DNA from: Serinus canaria
Taxonomy: Eukaryota > Chordata > Aves > Passeriformes > Fringillidae
Length of the DNA: 64,000 bases
NCBI RefSeq assembly: GCF_022539315.1
Contig: NC_066317.1
Span: 43,246,435 to 43,310,434 of the forward strand
Direction: 5' to 3'
Shown: one piece after another, positions 11,401-23,075 of the stretch
How the letters are laid out: every line of letters starts with the position of its first letter
How positions within the stretch are numbered: position 1 is the stretch's first letter
Notes under the pieces: model-generated
The model's input: only the letters and a program-made list of their open reading frames with translations
What the model was told of the DNA's origin: nothing
Databases searched by the model: none
Position numbers and translations under genes: made by a program

Positions 11401-14400
11401 CACTTGGTACTTACTGTGGGACTTGCTTGTGCTGCAGATCACACATTGATTCAGACCTTTCTGTTCCTTTTAGAGACTGTTGCTGCACTTTGAACAGATC
11501 TTCTGATTTAATTTCATCCAAAAGGAATCCCCTTCACATGCAGAAAAACTGCCCCACAGTGTGAGCCAACATGGAGTAAGTGGGGAAACGAGGGATTGCT
11601 GCACTCTACTGCTCTGAGCTGTGTCACTGTTGTAGACATCTTTTAGCTAATATTTTATCATTTGCTGATTTTGTATACCTCAAGATGAAGTTCATTTCAC
11701 TCAGTGGGCTTGAAAATACCTAGGTTAAGCAACTATTCATAAATGCATTCATCCTTTCCTTGCAGGAACTTAATTGGTGCACTGGTAATAAAGGATTAAA
11801 ACAGAAAACCAATTTATTTTGACCTTTCATCTAAAGAAGAAATTTAGAAAGCAGGAAAAACATGCTTAAGAAATGCCAATATTCTTCAGTATCTATCAGA
11901 AGCCTTTCTTCTCCTTTGGGTAAATTAGTTTGTTAAAGAGCTACCACTTCACTCTTATTTCTTTTTCACCTTCGGCAAGTCTCCCAGGAAATTTTAACTA
12001 TGAGTCCTTTCACTGGATTTGCCTTCTTAGAAATGCACTGCTTTTCTTTTGAATTATTTTCCTTCTAATCTAACTTTCAAGAATTTTGTCCTTTTGTGAC
12101 CAATCTCAACTGCATTTCCACCTAATCTTCCCATTCACTCTTCATTCTCTGTCAATTGGAGCCAAATGGAAAGCAGTGCCTATTCACTCTTATTACTCCT
12201 CAAGAAAGCATTTCAGGAGTTTCCTCTTCATCCTGTCTCCTGTTGTATTGATAAAAGATGTTAGCCATTGACCTATATTATCACTGAGGTCTGTGCTCTG
12301 GTTTACTCTTCACAGATACATTATCTAATTGATCCTTCTGGTCTTTGAGGGAAATCCCAAAGTGGTAATGTTGTTTGGGGTTTGTTTTGTTTTGTTTTTC
12401 TTTGAGTTTGTTCCTGTGTATTGCAGTCACTTAGCAGTTCTTTCTCTTTTTTGGTCTGAATCTCAAAACAAGTGGATTCATCCATGCTCCCTTTCTGTTC
12501 TTCCTCAACAAGACGTACTACGTGAATTTGAATTCTTCAACCTCCTTCTCTCCTTAGATTGTTAAATTACTACTATCATTACAAATTGGCTGTATGAGGT
12601 AATAACCAGGTGGCTGGTGAATCTGAAATCTAGTCTAACTCATGATTCTTGGTGTAAGTGACCTATAGCTTCTGTCCTGCTGGGACTGAGGTGGGTTCTA
12701 CATTTGCTGTTGGGGATTGGACCATTTGCTTCCTTAATCAGGTGCTTTGGAGGATGTCCATTTCAGCCTCCTAGTCTGGCACTCCTGCATTCCTTTCCAG
12801 CTGGTCAATCACTTTTTCACTGGAATTTCTCATACCTAATGTTGCTGATATCCTTTTGTATCATATGGGCTTCTCTGTTTCACCACTTTGCATATAGGTC
12901 TTCTGCCAGTTTCCTAAAGGGAACATGCAGGGACACATATTCCTGATTCCTGCTTTTGGATGATATAGGTCTGTGTTCCCTGGTTTCAGCAGCAGAACCT
13001 GAACTGGAGAATTTCTCTCCACAGTTCCTTGGCAGGCACAGCAGCAGGTAGCTGCTCTGTGTCCAGCCTGCACTCTCAGAGCTGTAGACTGAAAGTGATC
13101 TCATGACAAAGGTGATTCTGATGCTGTGCTTTTAAGGAGGTGAATTGTGATACTAAACTTCTTTCTGAAATCTCTTCTCCAATCTGTCTCTAAAGTTTCC
13201 CTGTTATGAAAGTCAGCGAGCCATTGAAGTGTTAATTCACAAATGTTTATCTTTCATTGTGCTTCTGTGATCAGTTTAGACACATCGCAGGAAATTTATA
13301 TCTGAGAACACGCTATCATCCCTCAAAATGATGTAGTACATCTTCTTGTCATGTTTTCTTGTGGAATTATCCCTTTTGCAGGGCTTCTCCCATTTGCCAA
13401 CATAACTGATAACTTCTCAATGACTTTTGCCATGCTGAGCTATATGCAAAGAGATTAGGTAGGTCCTTTTTCCATTGTGGTTTTAACACTCCCTAAAAAA
13501 CTGAAGGTTAGTATTTTTACTCCCTTTGCACTGCAGAGAAGGAACTGAAAGCTATCATTTAGGAGATGAGTGTTCTATTGAGCAGGCTGTTAGATATAAA
13601 AGAGAAGCTATTTTTGAGCAACTTTGTGGCATTTCTTACACTTCCATTTTCTTTGCCCTGATAGCATAAGATGAATCTCTGCAGCAAGCTACTTTGCTCT
13701 TTGTCCCATTTATTTTATTGAGTGTATCAAGGGAGCAAGGTTTTGTTTAGTGGAAGATGGGTAGAAGTTCTTTTGAAAAACATGCAGTGTTTGTACTGTA
13801 ATACTAAGTAACTGTCAAAATTTAGATAATATTAAGGCTGCAATATTATATAGTCACACTTGAATCGTAAAATTGTTTGATATGACACTTTTTCCTCACG
13901 TAAAAATAAAAATTTTTCATTTTGACAGTAATAGGTTCCTTAAACGGGACTGCTTTGAAAATAGTTTTCTTTAATGCTATTTAATGCTACAGTGTGATCA
14001 GGGAAGCAGTGTAATGGGTCCTACTTAATAATATTTGTTTTGTTGTAAGAAAAGCACACTTTGCTAAATACAAGTGCCAGTCCAGGGAGCTACAGAAGGA
14101 TGTGCTTGGCTGTGGGTACTTCAGGACCTCCATGGTATGACTCATGAAGTTATTCTAAGTCCTTATAAAGGATACAGAGGCATAGTCTAGCAAAACATTT
14201 AGGGAGGTACACACGCCTTAATATAAGAAAGTAAAAATTAAGATTCAAATTTCTTTGGATGCTGAAATCTAAATCAGGGAATATTTTAAATCTAGGACTC
14301 AGATCTTCAAGCTTGTGAAACTTGTCTTAAAATGGATCTCAGTCTTTTGTGATGGAGCAGTGTGGATTTTAATATTAACGTCTTTTGGGAAAAAGAATGT

Positions 14401-15861
14401 TGGTATTAAGGATTTTGAAGGCAAATTCATTTTTTTTCCAATAAGTTTTTTTATTACTTGTATGAACTGGATGGTTACCTAGGAAAGAGCAACCATTAGA
14501 GCAATGTGGTTCTGCTATTATATCAATAGACTAGTCATCACATACTAAGGAGGTTAAAAAAAGTTTCCCCTTTCACAGGCAGGGTAATACTGTAATAAGT
14601 ACATAAAAGAGAAGCTACTGTCTGGCCAATTTGGGGAATCCAATATCTAGATTCATTTGTTCTGGTGACAACATCTGATTTGTAGCATACCATCAATCAG
14701 AATCAGAATAATAATGCAGAAATACCAGACATGCTGAAATCAACCAGTGAGATAATTTTTCTCTGCTTAGCCATGGGAAGTGTTCACAAGATGTGCTTGT
14801 TCATGTTTTTTTATTCTACTTAGAGAGATATGGGAGATAAAGACTCCCATATCCAGACTAGGAGCAATGTGAAGCATTAAGATGCAAAATAACATACAAA
14901 GAAAATGAACTGTGATTATTTAGTCTAAGAAATAATGTATCTGAAGGGCAAACAAAAGAAATTGCGTTATAGCACTGGAGTTTCAGGCAATGTATGAAGA
15001 AAATTCTTTTAAAGATAGTAGAGGCAATAAAGTAACTTGCCTGAAAAAGATACAGAATCTGCCTTTAAGGGAAAGAACAAGAGAAAAGCAAACCCTTACA
15101 TTTGTAGCAGCTAAGGTAGAGCTGACTTTGCAATATTGTAAGAGAATAATATTCTTTACATACCCTCTCCATTATGCCCACAGCTCAATTCAAGACATGC
15201 TTTATCCTTTTTCAAAAGGTATAAATGCTGCCAGAATAGTTACTAATGCTTGTTTTGCACTTGTTTTTCCTGCTGCCCCACTTGGAGGTTAGCGTCACAA
15301 GAGCTGAAGTTTTGGTTGTTTCAGGGCAAAGTGCGAACATGAAAAGCACAAAACACATAATTGCATTAACACAAGCTATTTCGTGCATGTGACTGACAAC
15401 CCAAATAATATTTTTACTTCTCAAAATCTAGACAAAAATGCTTTATTTCAGTGTATTTCACTGGAATACACTATAAGGTTAGGTCCTAGAACTTATTTGT
15501 AGAAATTCCTAGAAAAATGTCAGATCCTCTTCTTTGTTTGAATTGTCACATGTGTACATAACAAATCAGTGGGACTGTACTTTTTTTTTCTTACAGGTAA
15601 ATATTTGTTCAGGTTTATCAACAATGTTGACTGCTTCTGTATAGAGTTTGTTTATTGTCCTCTTATATCAGTTTTTAATTTTTCTTTCTGAAGTCAGGCA
15701 ATCACTTAGTTGAAAAATAAAAAAATAATGTATGATTAAATTTTCAGCATGACTAAATTATCTTCAAGATTCTTTGCTGAAATTACAACCAGGACTCAAA
15801 CAGAGGGAAGTGGAATAAATAAACTGCAATTTATGTGGACAGAATAAACACACCCACACTC
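8471..15861. other. Intronic sequence, unclassified; recursive-splice-like site near its end
   Basis: No exon was recognised over this long stretch. An A-rich tract lies at about 11140-11167. A somewhat more G+C-rich block at about 12660-13095 has no recognised family. A strong isolated donor-like motif (aaag/gtgagt) lies near 9738 and ttcaag/gtaagt near 10309; neither has a convincing acceptor directly upstream. At 15580-15602 a T-rich tract runs into cttacag/gtaaat. Confidence 0.55.
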
Positions 15862-16685
15862 AATACTGCTGGCTCCTGCACAGCTTGTTTTCACCAGGAT
15901 CCCGAGATCCTTTTCCACAGAGCTGCTTTCCAGCAGGTCAATCCCAGCCTGTGCTGGTGCATAGGGTCACTCCTCCCCAGATTCAGGACCCTGCACTTGC
16001 CTTCACTGAATTTCCTCCCTGCCCATCTCTCCAGCCTGTCAAGGCCCTTCTGAAGGGCTGCACAGCACCCTGGGGCATTGGCTGCTCCTCCCAGTGTTGT
16101 GTCATCAGCAAACTTGCTGAGGAGGCATCTGCCCCTTCATCCAAGTCATTGATGAATAAGTTAAACAACTCCCAGTATTGAATAATGGGGGACACCACAA
16201 GTGCCAGGCCTCCAACCAGAACCTGTGTCACTGATAGTGACTCTCTGGAGTCAGCCAGTTCTCAATCCATCTCACTGCCCACTCATCCAGACCACACTTC
16301 CTGAGTTTGCCTACAAGGATATTGTGAGAGACCAGTGTCAAAAGCCTTGCTGAAGTCAAGGTAGACAATATGCACTGCTGTCCCCTCATCCCTCCAGATA
16401 GTTTTTTCTTTGTAGAAGACATCAAACAGTGATTTACTCCTAGTGAATCCATGCTTCTGATCACCTCCTTGTCACCTCCTTGGATGGAGATGGTCTCCAG
16501 AATGAGACACTCCATCACCTTTCCAGCGATTGAGATCAGGCTGAGTAGCCATTAGTTCTTTAGGTCCTTCTTCTTGCTCTTTTTGAAGACTGGGGTGACT
16601 TTTGCATCCTTTCAGTTCTTAGGTACCTCTCCTGGTTGCAACAACCTTTCAAAGATGATAGTGAGCAGGCTCACAATGGTGATAT
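15862..16685 (-). mobile_element. CR1 LINE fragment (antisense), reverse-transcriptase part
   Basis: On the minus strand this encodes broken CR1 ORF2 sequence. The frame at 16228-16518 includes CGLDEWAVRWIENWL and the frame at 15983-16231 includes LFNLFINDLDEGAD, segments on either side of the polymerase core. Towards 15862 it matches the antisense of the CR1 region around 'cagcctgtgctggtgcatag'. The terminal 3' end seen at 4201 and 39136 is absent, so the copy is truncated at both ends. Frameshifts and stops make it non-functional. Confidence 0.9.
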
Positions 16686-19600
16686 TAAAGGGCACATCTA
16701 TGTTTGAATGAAAAACAGCATAACTCCCCTTATGATGGAATAAAATCAAAATTTTAAACATGAAATAGGGGTTTCATCCTATTGTCATGATAGGGATATG
16801 TTTTATATTAATATAGGTAATAGTTTATAATGGAAGAACCAGGTCATACTCCACATTTTCAAAAACCATTCTAAAGTAACATGTATCAAAGGAATTTTAA
16901 TTACAGTTAGTTGGGATAGCAGTCTGACTTTTCTTTCTTTTTAATAGCTTTTCATGTTATTTTTTTCCTTAGTTTGTTTCTCTTTATACCTTGGTGCACT
17001 TTACTACAGTAATTTATTCCCTAGCTTTATCCTGATATCTACTTAGCGTCAGCATTGTAGATGCTATCTATTATTGTCAGCAGATGGATGAAGGCAGGTG
17101 TTTCCATCAATCCAGATTTTTGCCATTCCAGTGAATAGCTTGCCTTTATTTTAGCTTTATTTTTGGCTGTTGAAGTTCAGTTATCTTTCCTAGTAAGCCA
17201 GGAAAATATTCTGGTTTTGTGGCTTATACTACTTCCCATTTTGTTTATGCAAGACTTTTGCTACCTAGTTTTTCCTTCAGTTTGTACATCCATAATCATG
17301 TCCAAGCAACATTTTTCTGCCACTGGAATTATTTTTCAGCTCTGTTTATTACATCCAGGTTTTTGCATGTCTGAATACAATACAAATAATTTCCTTTGTC
17401 ATCTTCCTTCCAATCTTTTGTGTGCATCTTCCATTTTATCAACTACATAGATGCTAATATGGTTCATCTTCTTAATCATCCCCATTGCTGTCCCTTTACA
17501 TCATTACCTGGTTTTTTGTGCCATCCTATCAAGTTCAGCATTCTTTTTCTATCTTCATTGTACTTCACTACTGCTACAATTGGTTCAGCCACCTTTCTTC
17601 TGATGTCATGCCTCTTTTTATTTTTTTATTTGGCATGGCATGTTTGCATGCTTAGATGTTTCATTTGTGCTTTTTCATACCAGTGCAGCCACATCATCCA
17701 AATTCCATTTCATGTATGGCTTGTGCTGTGATGTTGCAAGGCAACAGACATTGAATGCCTATTAATTTATAGGGCATCTGATGTAGGCACTTTTATTAAA
17801 CCCTACTGTTCTATTATTGTAATTTTCCCCCTCCCTATTTTGTATAATGATTCCTTTTTCAGAATGTGAGCTTTCAGAGACAGAGTTTGGGTCTAAAAAT
17901 ATACTCTGAAAACATGCAGAATATCACATCTAACATCAGAAATTTGAAAATCTTGAATATTATTGATAATAATGGATTTTTTGACCCACCAACTACTTGT
18001 TTGCTCCTGCTGTAAAGTACTGAAACAAGTATTTGGTGTATGTTGTTATTATTATGGAAGTCAGAAAAAATACCGTGCCAGCTTGAAATATAAAATACTA
18101 TTTGTTAATGTTTCAGTGAATTCATAATAACCAACGCTTCAGTTCACTTTTCACTGTTCTGCTGTATGTAAGTTCATGATCCTAAGGAAAAAGCCTGCAT
18201 TTTAGTTAGCAGTGTGCTTTACTGCCCTCTCACTGCCCACTTCGTGAGATCCCTGACAAATTACTGGAGGATCCATCAGGGTGCTGTTCTCACCCCACGT
18301 AATGAGTTTTCATTCCTGACCTGGAGCATTACAACTTCCAGTTTCTTTTCTCCAGACCAAGGAATTTTGAATTCTGTGGTCTTACACAGGAATTGGAGAT
18401 GTTTTTTCCACTTTATTGTTATTCGTATAGCAAAGTTATTATAGATTTGCAGAATTTTCTAACATTAAAGGTCTGGGTTTGATCTCATGCAAGAAGGTGT
18501 TATTTCATCTGGGTGGAGTAAGTTTATAAAATATAGTTACTGACTTCCAAAATATTATTTCTAACTGAAATATTCCACAGCTTGGCTTCAAAACTGCCCT
18601 TTTAGTAGCTTAAAGATCTTTTAAGCCAGTGTAGTGAATCCTGTGCTAGGTCTCCAGTTGTTGTCATCTATGTCACAGAGCACTGGCTCTATTGTGTAGA
18701 AAGCTAAGCTTGTTCTTTCACACTTCTGGTTTATCAGCAATTTGTGTTGAGAATTCCTTATCCTCTTTTTTTTTCTTAGAATTTCTTAGTGCTTTAACAA
18801 ATAAAATTTAAAAAGAAAGAAAGAAGGAATAACAGAGAGAGAACAATAAAAGAAAGAAAGCACACCACCACATATTTCATTAGATAGCAATATGTGTAGT
18901 CCAGGACTAGTTGTAGTAGTTTAGATTGTAGACAGGCTACTGCAGATTGTAGTTTTTGGCCAACTTCCTGACTTGTTGAGTATTCATAGTTCTTGAGAAG
19001 TATTCATAACATATACTTTATATTTGTAGTTATCATAAAACATGCTGCTGTAATAGTTTATTGGGCAGAAATTGTACAGGCTGTATAAGTAATGCACCCT
19101 TGTAGAATTCTCAGCACATTGTGAAGAAATAACTTAATCTTTTAAAGGATCATCCTGCATGTTTAAAGACAGTGTAAATTAATCTCTGGTTTTCTTATAT
19201 ACCATTTACAGGATCATCGAAGAACATAAATCTCTGCCTGTTTATAAGCAGGTCAAAGCTTGAAAAAGCTCTGAATGCCAGTATTGTTGTTTTCCTCCCA
19301 GAATATTTTTCTGTGGAGTTCTTTTATGGTGTGATTCAAATTTATACTCTCATTATCACAGATTTATAGTAAGTATAGTTTAGGACTTCATTGACTTTAA
19401 TGTAATGTTCAAAGTCAGTAAAACTCTTCTTTAGATTGCTGCAGCTTTAAGACAACAGCATAAACTAAATGCATGTTTTTCATATTTAAATAGCTTCTTA
19501 TATGAATTTCTAGTTTTAATCACTGAAAAGTAATGTACTCTAAGAATAACATAAAATATTGATAGTGATGTTTGATTTTAATTTTTTTTTTACAATCTCT

Positions 19601-19779
19601 ATAAGACATTTTTATGGATGTAAAGGGGTTGTTTTTCTTTGTGTGTGAGGGAAAAGAACAATGTCAGTGAGGCAGTGTCACTGTTAGTTTATTTCATATT
19701 CTTAAATGAGCAACATGGAAAGTTGTACATGGTATAACATACAGAATAATAATAAATATTGAATAATAATAAAGAGGAC
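16686..19779. other. Intronic sequence, unclassified
   Basis: AT-rich intron with no recognised exon or transposon. An (AAAG)n-type purine repeat lies at 18811-18860, and AAT-rich sequence near 19745-19780 borders the LTR-like element. Open frames at 17163-17731 are leucine/phenylalanine-rich and look like composition effects of T-rich DNA. Confidence 0.6.
18811..18860. repeat. (AAAG)n purine-rich simple repeat
   Basis: Two blocks of aaagaaagaaag (18811-18827 and about 18847-18860) are separated by an imperfect gagaga stretch. It is an ordinary degenerate microsatellite. Confidence 0.85.
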
Positions 19780-20170
19780 ATAAAGTGATGCAAAGACAAT
19801 CACTCACAACATAGCACAGACTGATGCCCACTCTGTCTTCAATCATTGGCCACTTTGAAAGACAATCCTTGTTCTCTCCAGCCCCCTTCATCCTCTACCA
19901 CCACTTTTTCTTGCTGAGCATGATGTTACAGGTGTGGAATATGCCTTTGGGCACCTGGGGTCAATTGGCTTAGCTGTGTTCCCTCTCCACTCCTTGGCCA
20001 TCCCCACTCTACTTACTGGGGGCAGAGCGGGGGGAAACTGAGAAAGGCTTGACACTCTGGAAGCACAGTTCAGCAACAGCCAAAGCACTGGTGTGTTATG
20101 AGCTCTGTTTTACCAAAACTGCCCACTGTTATGCCAGAAAGAAAACCTCCATCCCAGTCAGTCCCAGTAC
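19780..20170 (+). mobile_element. Avian ERV LTR-like element (probably ERVL class), degenerate
   Basis: The order of blocks matches a common avian LTR as I remember it: 'gtgatgcaaagacaat...gatgcccac', 'tgagcatgatgttacaggtg', 'ggaatatgcctttggg', 'cagcaacagccaaagcactg', 'gtgtgttatgagc' and a tail at 'aacctccatcccagtcagt'. No retroviral protein-coding sequence was found beside it, so it is either a solo LTR or an LTR with a scrap of internal sequence. Ends are approximate, target-site duplications were not identified, and the family name is from memory. Confidence 0.55.
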
Positions 20171-22973
20171 TGAACTTGACGCTTGTTTTAATCACTGGCA
20201 TAGTTCATTCAAGTCTATTTTTGCACTTGAATAAGATCAAATCACACCAAAAAGATAATCTGAGTCTTATTTGCCTGGAAAACCTAAACTTTATGGAGTT
20301 TATTTGGGAAATAAGCAGCAGAATCTTCCTGTGATTAATCCTTTTAATATGAATAACTTTATAACCAAGTTGTGTTAGTTTTAGTTTCTTTGTTAGACAA
20401 AACCTTGAATTTCCCTCTTTAACAGCATAGCTTCAACCCAATGACACAAGAAACTCCTCTTATTCCAACCCCTGTTTAAACGTGATAGAGGGGTTATTGA
20501 TGAAAAAAAACATAATTTTGATAATTTTAATGGGGTCATCTTTGTTAAGCATGTTGTAGTAGTACACGTCTGACTATATTCTGTATTTTACTATTTGAAT
20601 TTATTTCATATTGGTCATTACACACTTCAGGAATTGTCTGGAAAATTATTGTGTTTATCAAGGAATTGAGGTTGCAGTCACCCTATTCCGTTTTAATAAC
20701 ACCTTTTGTGACTTAAGCTCCAGAATGTAGTGTCTGTCTTTTCGTGTTGAATCAGTAATTTTACTGAAGTTAGTGCTTCTGTCTGTGCAGAGCCTGTCTA
20801 CATTCAGTCTGTTGGATTCTGCTGGAGGACTAAAGAATGAGTACCTAGAAAGGTCACTCAGAAAAATGAAAGCCCTTATGGACGCAGTAGGCTCTATCAA
20901 TACTTTGTTTCTGAGTCCCTGACAGTTAATTCTTGCTATAAGATTTAACTTCCCACTGCTGAAAATAAACAGAGAAAATATGATAAGTATCAAATAATAG
21001 TGAACAAATTCATTTTGTGCTTTAGGTCTCTGCCAGTAACATAAGAACAGTACCACCATATAAAGTTACTGAAAGTATTTTGAAAATTAATTAATAGTTG
21101 CGAGGAGCTATATTACTTCAGTAATGAACACTTATGTGAACACAAGTCTAAAAGAATGCTGACAGTGCTGTCTTCACAGCAGGGTTTTAACAGAATAAAA
21201 TAAATGAGGAGCAAAGGCAATAATGACGTGAAAGCAAAGTAGTGAGTAGCTGCTGATTGGGGTTTGTGCCAACCCTATGTGGAATAAGCTGAGATTCAGG
21301 AGGGTAAATATCACATAAAAACCCATAATTTTATCCTAAAAATACTTGCAAGATAGAGCAGATGGAAGCTTCTTTGGCAACTTTAATTTCAGGATTTCTT
21401 ATTTTCTGAAAGCTTGACTTTACATTTTTGTGTATTTTGTGTTTATTTTTTACTTTCTCCTTTTCCCTCCTTCCCTATTTTTCTTGTACATATATTTTAT
21501 GTGTCTCAGTTAGAAACATTCCACAGAAGCAGGTAAAATGAAATATTGAATTTGTCTTTTCAGTTAAAAGACATGTCTATATCCAAATCAATAAATCAAA
21601 AAAATACGTAATTCTTGTTGAGTACTTATTCACTGACAAAAACTATAGCATGCTTGTTGTTTTTTCCCAGGTTATCCTTTACTATTAAAATTTTGTATTT
21701 TTTTACTATTGGATTGATCAAATAGAGACTTAATTTTTTGTTAATGCAGATTACACATTCCATAACAAGCTCTAATCTCTTCATTTCCTTTTCAAAACCA
21801 GGTATCACTGTTTCATTTTGCACTTCTTGTTAGAAAGCCCCCAAATACCTGAAGTTTTCCATGTGAAAATATTTGTATAAACATTACTTGACTTAAGATA
21901 AATACTTTAACATATATCATCACTTTCCTAAGAGGCATTATTTGACAGTTCATCTAAAGCAGGGGAGAGCTGTTACCCAGCTGTTTACCCAGCAGGCAGA
22001 GGTTGCTTGCCTCTCACATCAGCCAGCAGAGCAAAAGTGCAAGTTCTCCTTGTTCCAGTACACTAGAGTCAGCAATGGCTTTGAAATATGTAATTAGCAA
22101 TTAGATTAAATGTGCTTATTTTGCACTTAAGTGGATAAAGTTAAATTCCACTGGCTGTACAGTGAAGAATTACTCTTCTATCAGGAGCATAGTAACAAGA
22201 TTCTCAGGATAAAAAATCTTGACTTTCTATTGTTGTACAAAATAATTTTGTCTGTTGAGTATAAAGCATGTTTCATTGGTTTTTTTTCTGTAAGAGTGCA
22301 GCTGAGGCTTTATTAGTCCACTTTTCTATGCTTATATTTTAATCAACATTGCATTTTGTGGTTTGCTTGTTTTGTCTAGACTTTTACAATGGCACCTTTC
22401 CTATTTCTGTTCTGATAAATAAACACAAACAATCAAAATTAGAATTTTTGAAGTTGTTCATCAGCAACATGCTTTTAGTAGTGATGAGCAACCACTAAAA
22501 TTTGTTTTCTTTCTTCCTACAAAATATTTTCCTATGTATTTTAATCACTGGGAAAGCAAAAACACTGGATTCAAGCTATAATTTGCTTTAAATGTAAAAA
22601 AATGTTACATATATATAGAGAAAATGAAATAGTCTTTTTATTGAGCAATTGTAAAATTACATTCAGCAATTGTAATATTTTCATTCTATAGAGGGAATAA
22701 TGGTGATCTACAGTTTTACCCTGGCATTAGGTTCATCCAAGAAATAAAGTATGCGGGTCACCATCAGGTTGCACAGTTAAATACTTCAGCCCCAGGTGAA
22801 GCTCTGGCTATGAATGTGCCCATCTACCTCTTGCCCAAGATCATGAGAAGAGCTGGGAACAGTGGGGCAGCAATCATTATTTTTAGGGGTTAAGCCAACT
22901 ACTTCTTCTTTTTAGGTTGTTCTGGATAAGGCTATTTCCTAAAGTGAATATATATATATATTATTGATTGTAG
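20171..22973. other. Intronic sequence before the first SGCZ exon
   Basis: No further SGCZ exon was seen. At 20731-20922 a 63-codon plus-strand open frame has coding-like composition and an acceptor-like motif at 20789-20790. It overlaps a 133-codon minus-strand frame (20658-21059). The region at about 22720-22910 is less AT-rich and unclassified. The (AT)n tract at 22948-22961 sits inside the exon's acceptor region. Confidence 0.55.
22948..22973 (+). promoter_or_regulatory. 3' splice site of SGCZ exon with AT-dinucleotide tract
   Basis: Before the exon's AG (22972-22973) lies a tract of about seven AT units, then ttattgattgt. There is almost no cytosine and no uninterrupted polypyrimidine stretch, unlike the second exon's acceptor. 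The splice boundary itself is secure from the protein match and phase. Confidence 0.85.
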
Positions 22974-23075
22974 GATGGAATGGGAAATTTGAGAGTCACT
23001 AAAAAAGGAATACGACTTGAAGGAATATCTGAATTTCTACTTCCACTATATGTGAAAGAAATCCATTCCCGAAAG
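22974..23075 (+). CDS. SGCZ: SGCZ internal coding exon (zeta-sarcoglycan), start of extracellular domain
   Basis: This internal exon encodes 34 residues beginning [12 protein letters not shown] and ending [13 protein letters not shown]. Zeta-sarcoglycan is a type II single-pass membrane glycoprotein of the sarcoglycan/dystrophin-associated complex at the muscle plasma membrane, and this segment lies just outside the membrane, roughly residues 65-98 of a protein of about 300. The paralogue call rests on the ending. From memory, delta-sarcoglycan reads EFLQPLYAKEIQSR here, whereas zeta reads [15 protein letters not shown], as seen. The exon is preceded by ttgtag (AG at 22972-22973) and followed by the donor gtaggt at 23076. 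Length is 102 bp with both boundaries at phase 0, so it joins the exon at 58248 in frame. The acceptor is odd: an (AT)n tract occupies the usual pyrimidine position. Read-through of the donor adds only 12 codons before a stop. Confidence 0.96.

Larger units (their letters stand above)
1..22973 (+). other. SGCZ: SGCZ intron, 3' part (upstream of first exon in window)
   Basis: This is the 3' end of the intron that enters the exon at 22974; its 5' end lies outside the window. In mammals the SGCZ introns in this part of the gene are very large, so a 23-kb piece without an exon is expected. The acceptor is unusual: an AT-dinucleotide tract at about 22948-22961 is followed by ttattgattgtag. No exon encoding the transmembrane segment (hydrophobic, ending near NFTV in other species) was seen in it. 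Confidence 0.85.

Noticed and set aside
20658..21059. 133-codon minus-strand frame as a gene
   Set aside because: No recognised domain and a stretch rich in F, I and L at its N-terminal end. The overlapping plus frame is at least as protein-like. Kept only as a finding.
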